Shown in pieces: positions 61,183 to 64,000 of a stretch of DNA of 64,000 bases; position 1 is the first letter of the stretch; every line of letters starts with the position of its first letter. Source of the DNA: Anaerostipes amylophilus (GTDB lineage Bacteria; Bacillota; Clostridia; Lachnospirales; Lachnospiraceae); assembly GCF_025567365.1 (NCBI RefSeq), contig NZ_JAOQJG010000001.1, forward strand, positions 310,001-374,000. Reading direction: 5' to 3'. A program made the position numbers and the translations under genes. Below the pieces are notes generated by a model that ran no database searches, was not told the DNA's origin, and was given only the letters and a program-made list of their open reading frames with translations.

Positions 61183-62343
61183 TTATTTTATCGCACATGC
61201 TGCCCCGACATATTCCATTCGGTTTTCTTTTACGCTCATAATATCCGCATGTTCCCCGCAAACACGGCAGTTCTTATTCTTTGATGGGAATTTTACTACC
61301 CTTGTATTCATCGTTAATCCATCCATCACAAGCATTTTACCCGTCAGCAATTCCCCGATTCCTAACAGATATTTGATCGCTTCTAGGGCCTGAATACATC
61401 CAATGATCCCTGCAACTGCGCCTATGATTCCTGCCTGACTGCAGTTTGGCACAGTTCCACTCTCTGGAATCTCCTCAAAGATGCATCTGTAACATGGCTG
61501 ATCATTTTCTGGAACATAAGTCATAACCTGTCCCTGAAACTGTAAGATTCCTGCATGACAAAATGGTTTCTTCAACAACACACAGGTATCATTGATCAAA
61601 AACTTTGTCTCAAAGTTATCCACAGCATCAATGATAAAATCGTATTCTTTGAACAATTCTTCTGCGTTATCCGCATACAAATACTCTGGATATGTGTTTA
61701 CCTTGATATGCTCGTTTAATTCAAGCATTGATTTCTTGGCAGACTCTGCCTTATTCGTTCCTTTTCTTTTCGTTGTGTGAATGATCTGTCTCTGCAGATT
61801 AGACACACTGACATCATCTGCATCCACAATTCCGATCGTTCCAACTCCTGCTCCTGCAAGATATAAAGCCGCTGGTGCTCCAAGGCCTCCGGCTCCGATG
61901 ATCAGAACTTTTGATTTCTTTAACTTCTTTTGTCCGTCACTTCCTACCTGTGGCAGGATGATCTGACGATCATATCGTTTGACCTCGTCTGGTGTTAATT
62001 CTTCTGTAGACGAAAACAGATGCCATCCGTCCTTTGAAACGTCCTGCATCTGTTCTTTTTGGGATGTCACATGTAATAACCATTCTCGGTAACCGCCGGA
62101 TAAGTTAAAAGCTTCATACCCTTCCTGTCTTAATTGCTCAGCAATCGGGGCACTTTTCTCTCCATAGTTGCAATATACGATCAGTCTCTTATCCTTTGGA
62201 AGTTCCTCAATACGGGAGAAATCACCAGCCCATTTGTAAGCCTTAGGTATATGTCCATGCTGGTATGCGATCTCACCTCGTACATCAAGATAGATATAAT
62301 CATCCTCGGACAGTAATTCTACTTGCTGTACCGTGATTTCCAT
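61183..62343 (-). CDS. Rhodanese fused to a MoeB/ThiF/HesA-type E1-like adenylyltransferase
   Basis: Residues 1-90 are a rhodanese domain (DDYIYLDVRGEIAYQHGHIP, active Cys in RLIVYCNYGEKSAP). Residues about 115-386 are an E1-like enzyme: RYDRQIILPQVGSDGQKKL, ATP loop IIGAGGLGAPAALYLAGAGV, and zinc pairs CYRC and CRVC. Known fusions such as MoeZ have the rhodanese at the C-terminus; here it is at the front. It would adenylate the C-terminus of a ThiS/MoaD-like carrier and load sulfur on it. It lies 18 bases after cysK. Confidence 0.92.
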   Translation of the reverse strand: MEITVQQVELLSEDDYIYLDVRGEIAYQHGHIPKAYKWAGDFSRIEELPKDKRLIVYCNYGEKSAPIAEQLRQEGYEAFNLSGGYREWLLHVTSQKEQMQDVSKDGWHLFSSTEELTPDEVKRYDRQIILPQVGSDGQKKLKKSKVLIIGAGGLGAPAALYLAGAGVGTIGIVDADDVSVSNLQRQIIHTTKRKGTNKAESAKKSMLELNEHIKVNTYPEYLYADNAEELFKEYDFIIDAVDNFETKFLINDTCVLLKKPFCHAGILQFQGQVMTYVPENDQPCYRCIFEEIPESGTVPNCSQAGIIGAVAGIIGCIQALEAIKYLLGIGELLTGKMLVMDGLTMNTRVVKFPSKNKNCRVCGEHADIMSVKENRMEYVGAACAIK

Positions 62344-62361
62344 ATTCTTTCCTCTTTATTC

Positions 62362-63300
62362 TTAGTCTTCAGCGAATAATGCTGTAGATAAGTATCTGTC
62401 TCCTGAATCTGGAAGTAATGCTACAATTGTCTTTCCTTTGTTTTCTTGTCTTTCTGCAAGGATTGTAGCTGCTTTTAGCGCTGCTCCTGAAGAAATACCA
62501 ACTAAGATTCCTTCGCTGTGTGCGAATGCTCTTCCTTCTGTAAATGCATCTTCATTCTCGATTGTGATGATCTCATCATAAATCTTTGTATTCAGTGTGT
62601 CAGGTACGAATCCTGCACCGATTCCCTGAATCTTATGTGCTCCAGCTTTTCCTGTTGATAATACTGGAGATGTTGCAGGTTCAACTGCCACTATTTTAAC
62701 ATCTGGGTTCTGTTCTTTCAAGTATTCACCCACACCTGTTAATGTTCCACCTGTACCAACACCTGCTACGAAGATGTCTACTTTACCATCTGTCTGATCC
62801 CAGATCTCTGGTCCTGTTGTTGCTTTATGTGCAGCTGGGTTTGCTGGGTTCACGAACTGTCCTAAGATAACTGCTCCATCAATCTCTTTTGCAAGTTCAT
62901 CGGCTTTCGCGATGGCACCTTTCATTCCTTTGGCACCTTCTGTTAATACTAATTCAGCACCATAAGCTTTTAATAAGTTTCTTCTTTCAACACTCATTGT
63001 ATCAGGAAGTGTAAGGATTGCTCTGTATCCTTTTGCTGTTGCAACTGCTGCAAGACCGATTCCTGTGTTACCACTTGTTGGCTCGATGATCGTTGATCCT
63101 GGTTTTAACTGACCTTTCTTCTCTGCATCTTCGATCATTGCTAATGCGATACGGTCTTTTACTGATCCTGCTGGATTTAAATACTCAAGTTTTGCAAGGA
63201 TCGTTGCATCCTTAACTCCTGCTTTATCTGCATATCTATCTGCTTTAAGAAGTGGTGTTCCTCCGATTAATTCTAATGCGCTTTCTGTGATCTTACTCAT
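62362..63300 (-). CDS. cysK: Cysteine synthase A (O-acetylserine sulfhydrylase)
   Basis: This PLP enzyme makes L-cysteine from O-acetylserine and sulfide. The 312-residue protein has the Schiff-base region YLNPAGSVKDRIALAMIEDA (Lys about 48), EPTSGNTGIGLAAVATAKGY, the phosphate loop GVGTGGTLTGVGEYL and GISSGAALKAA. GGAGG precedes the ATG. A short reading frame with five Cys codons and a consensus promoter lie upstream. The E1-like fusion gene follows in the same unit. Confidence 0.95.
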   Translation of the reverse strand: MSKITESALELIGGTPLLKADRYADKAGVKDATILAKLEYLNPAGSVKDRIALAMIEDAEKKGQLKPGSTIIEPTSGNTGIGLAAVATAKGYRAILTLPDTMSVERRNLLKAYGAELVLTEGAKGMKGAIAKADELAKEIDGAVILGQFVNPANPAAHKATTGPEIWDQTDGKVDIFVAGVGTGGTLTGVGEYLKEQNPDVKIVAVEPATSPVLSTGKAGAHKIQGIGAGFVPDTLNTKIYDEIITIENEDAFTEGRAFAHSEGILVGISSGAALKAATILAERQENKGKTIVALLPDSGDRYLSTALFAED

Positions 63301-63379
63301 AATTTTAAACCTCCATAATGTTTGCTGTTTTAACTTCTATTCTATAATATTTCTTTGTTCTATATCTTAAATCGTAGCT

Positions 63380-63475
63380 TTACTCATATGAAAATGAACC
63401 CATATTCATATATGTCTCCTGACAGCAACAACAACATTTGCCATCTTTCTTCTGTGTCACTACGGTTATTCTCAT
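63380..63475 (-). CDS. Cysteine-rich leader peptide of cysK (31 residues)
   Basis: An AAAGGAGC site lies 8 bases before ATG 63475. The frame encodes 31 residues, MRITVVTQKKDGKCCCCCQE followed by a Met/Ser/Tyr-rich end, with five Cys codons in a row (TGT TGT TGT TGC TGT). It lies between the promoter at 63531 and cysK at 63300. Shortage of charged Cys-tRNA should stall ribosomes here. The last third of the frame can form a small hairpin (ATATGAA/TTCATAT). I see no classical terminator in the 80 bases before cysK, so the mechanism may be translational or Rho-linked. Confidence 0.75.
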   Translation of the reverse strand: MRITVVTQKKDGKCCCCCQETYMNMGSFSYE

Positions 63476-63530
63476 ATGTTTTCGCTCCTTTCTGATTTCC
63501 TATATTTCTACTAGGTTTTCTATGTTTTAG

Positions 63531-63559
63531 ATTATACAACCATGTATAGTCGTTGTCAA
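63531..63559 (-). promoter_or_regulatory. Promoter of the cysK unit
   Basis: Consensus TTGACA (63554-63559), 17 bases, TATAAT (63531-63536) on the minus strand. CCTA-N9-TAGG about 15-30 bases downstream might be a repressor site (CymR-like), but this is weak. Confidence 0.85.
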
Positions 63560-63617
63560 CATTTTTTATGTCTTTTTTATTATAGGTTTTTCCTTGCAGG
63601 ATTCTCCTATAAATATT

Positions 63618-64000
63618 TTATGAAATTTCCAGCAATGCTGCCCTGATTCGATCTAAAGCTTCTTTGACTGTACTTCTTGGACATGCCACATTGATTCTCT
63701 GGAATCCTTCTCCGCTCTTTCCAAAGATCTTTCCACTGTCTAACCATAGTTTTGCCTTATGAATGATCAAATCTTCTAACTCATCCACATTAAGTCCTGT
63801 GTCTCTGAAGTCAAGCCACACAAGGTAAGTACCTTCATAATCGATCATTTTCACACCCGGTAGTTTTTCCTGGACATATTGTTTTGTAAATTCAATATTG
63901 GCCTTCACATAGGATTTCATGGCACAATACCATTCTTCTCCTTTTTCATAAGCCGTCTGGCAGGCAACTAATCCCATAACTCCCAGCAGATTTGTTCCTG
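63618..64000 (-). CDS. MalY/PatB-family aminotransferase (cystathionine beta-lyase-like), C-terminal part
   Basis: The gene runs off the right edge; 127 codons are visible, reading GTNLLGVMGLVACQTAYEKG then EEWYCAMKSYVKANIEFTKQ, VKMIDYEGTYLVWLDFRDTG, KLWLDSGKIFGKSGEGFQRI and NVACPRSTVKEALDRI. This is the small domain of class I/II PLP lyases of the MalY/PatB type, with the substrate-carboxylate Arg in QRINVACPR. Next to cysK it probably cleaves cystathionine or cysteine, so sulfur amino-acid metabolism is a fair guess. Confidence 0.87.
   Translation of the reverse strand, partial: GTNLLGVMGLVACQTAYEKGEEWYCAMKSYVKANIEFTKQYVQEKLPGVKMIDYEGTYLVWLDFRDTGLNVDELEDLIIHKAKLWLDSGKIFGKSGEGFQRINVACPRSTVKEALDRIRAALLEIS

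Noticed and set aside
63301..63475. A T-box or SAM-type riboswitch before cysK
   Set aside because: I looked for the T-box sequence and for SAM-I motifs and found neither; only the Cys-codon frame is present.

Overview
The window is AT-rich chromosomal DNA from an anaerobic Firmicute, most likely a Lachnospiraceae gut bacterium (an Anaerostipes-like organism is my guess). The reasons are a single-chain pyruvate:ferredoxin oxidoreductase, a rubredoxin/superoxide reductase/rubrerythrin set in place of catalase, L-serine dehydratase of the two-subunit iron-sulfur type, strong AGGAGG ribosome sites, a T-box leader, and proteins with typical Lachnospiraceae sequences. Almost everything is core metabolism. 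I saw no rRNA, tRNA, CRISPR array, prophage or intact insertion sequence, but many small gene remnants and dispersed palindromic repeats lie in the gaps. Most genes are on the minus strand.

Layout: 1-3500 holds the tail of a Na+ symporter and the NAD operon nadABC. 3500-5750 is a patch of gene debris (recombinase, AAA-ATPase-like family, methyltransferase) around the oxygen-defence operon rubredoxin-superoxide reductase-rubrerythrin. 5800-17000 carries xylulokinase, a nucleotidyltransferase, a 3D-domain wall protein, rpe-Mrp, a Na/phosphate symporter, ftsH, a PrcB-like lipoprotein and pyrimidine-nucleoside phosphorylase. 17000-19500 has a YtrA-type GntR/ABC operon whose permease is interrupted by one stop codon. 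20500-22750 is a LysR regulator with a ThrE-type exporter. 23000-29400 has PFOR, mltG, a cyclophilin and a HAD phosphatase. 29400-32000 is repeat-rich and ends in a T-box-controlled BASS-family transporter. 32000-36450 holds cutC, sdaAA/sdaAB, a DAP decarboxylase and a TrmB-like regulator. 37600-39750 is class II aldolase plus the wreckage of a polyol operon.

41300-45800 is an ammonium module: P-II, Amt, and a second Amt fused to a P-II domain. Both Amt genes start with a promoter followed at once by a terminator-like hairpin. The 895-bp gap between them holds two very long palindromes. 45850-52250 is a wall/sensing block (ddl, murI, DUF1934, KdpDE-like two-component system) and a CCA transferase/phosphodiesterase pair. 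52300-61100 has proS and a fructose-type PTS system (ROK kinase, two divergent aldolases, IIC, IIB, IIA, PRD regulator) whose two promoter regions share a repeated operator-like element. 61180-64000 is sulfur metabolism: rhodanese-E1 fusion, cysK and a MalY/PatB-like lyase. cysK is preceded by a 31-residue reading frame with five consecutive cysteine codons.

The most interesting observations are regulatory: the Cys-codon leader of cysK, the T-box on a BASS transporter, the twin attenuator-like leaders of the two ammonium transporters, the PRD operator repeats, and the families of long palindromes. All function calls rest on reading the sequence and on recall of protein families; nothing was searched.
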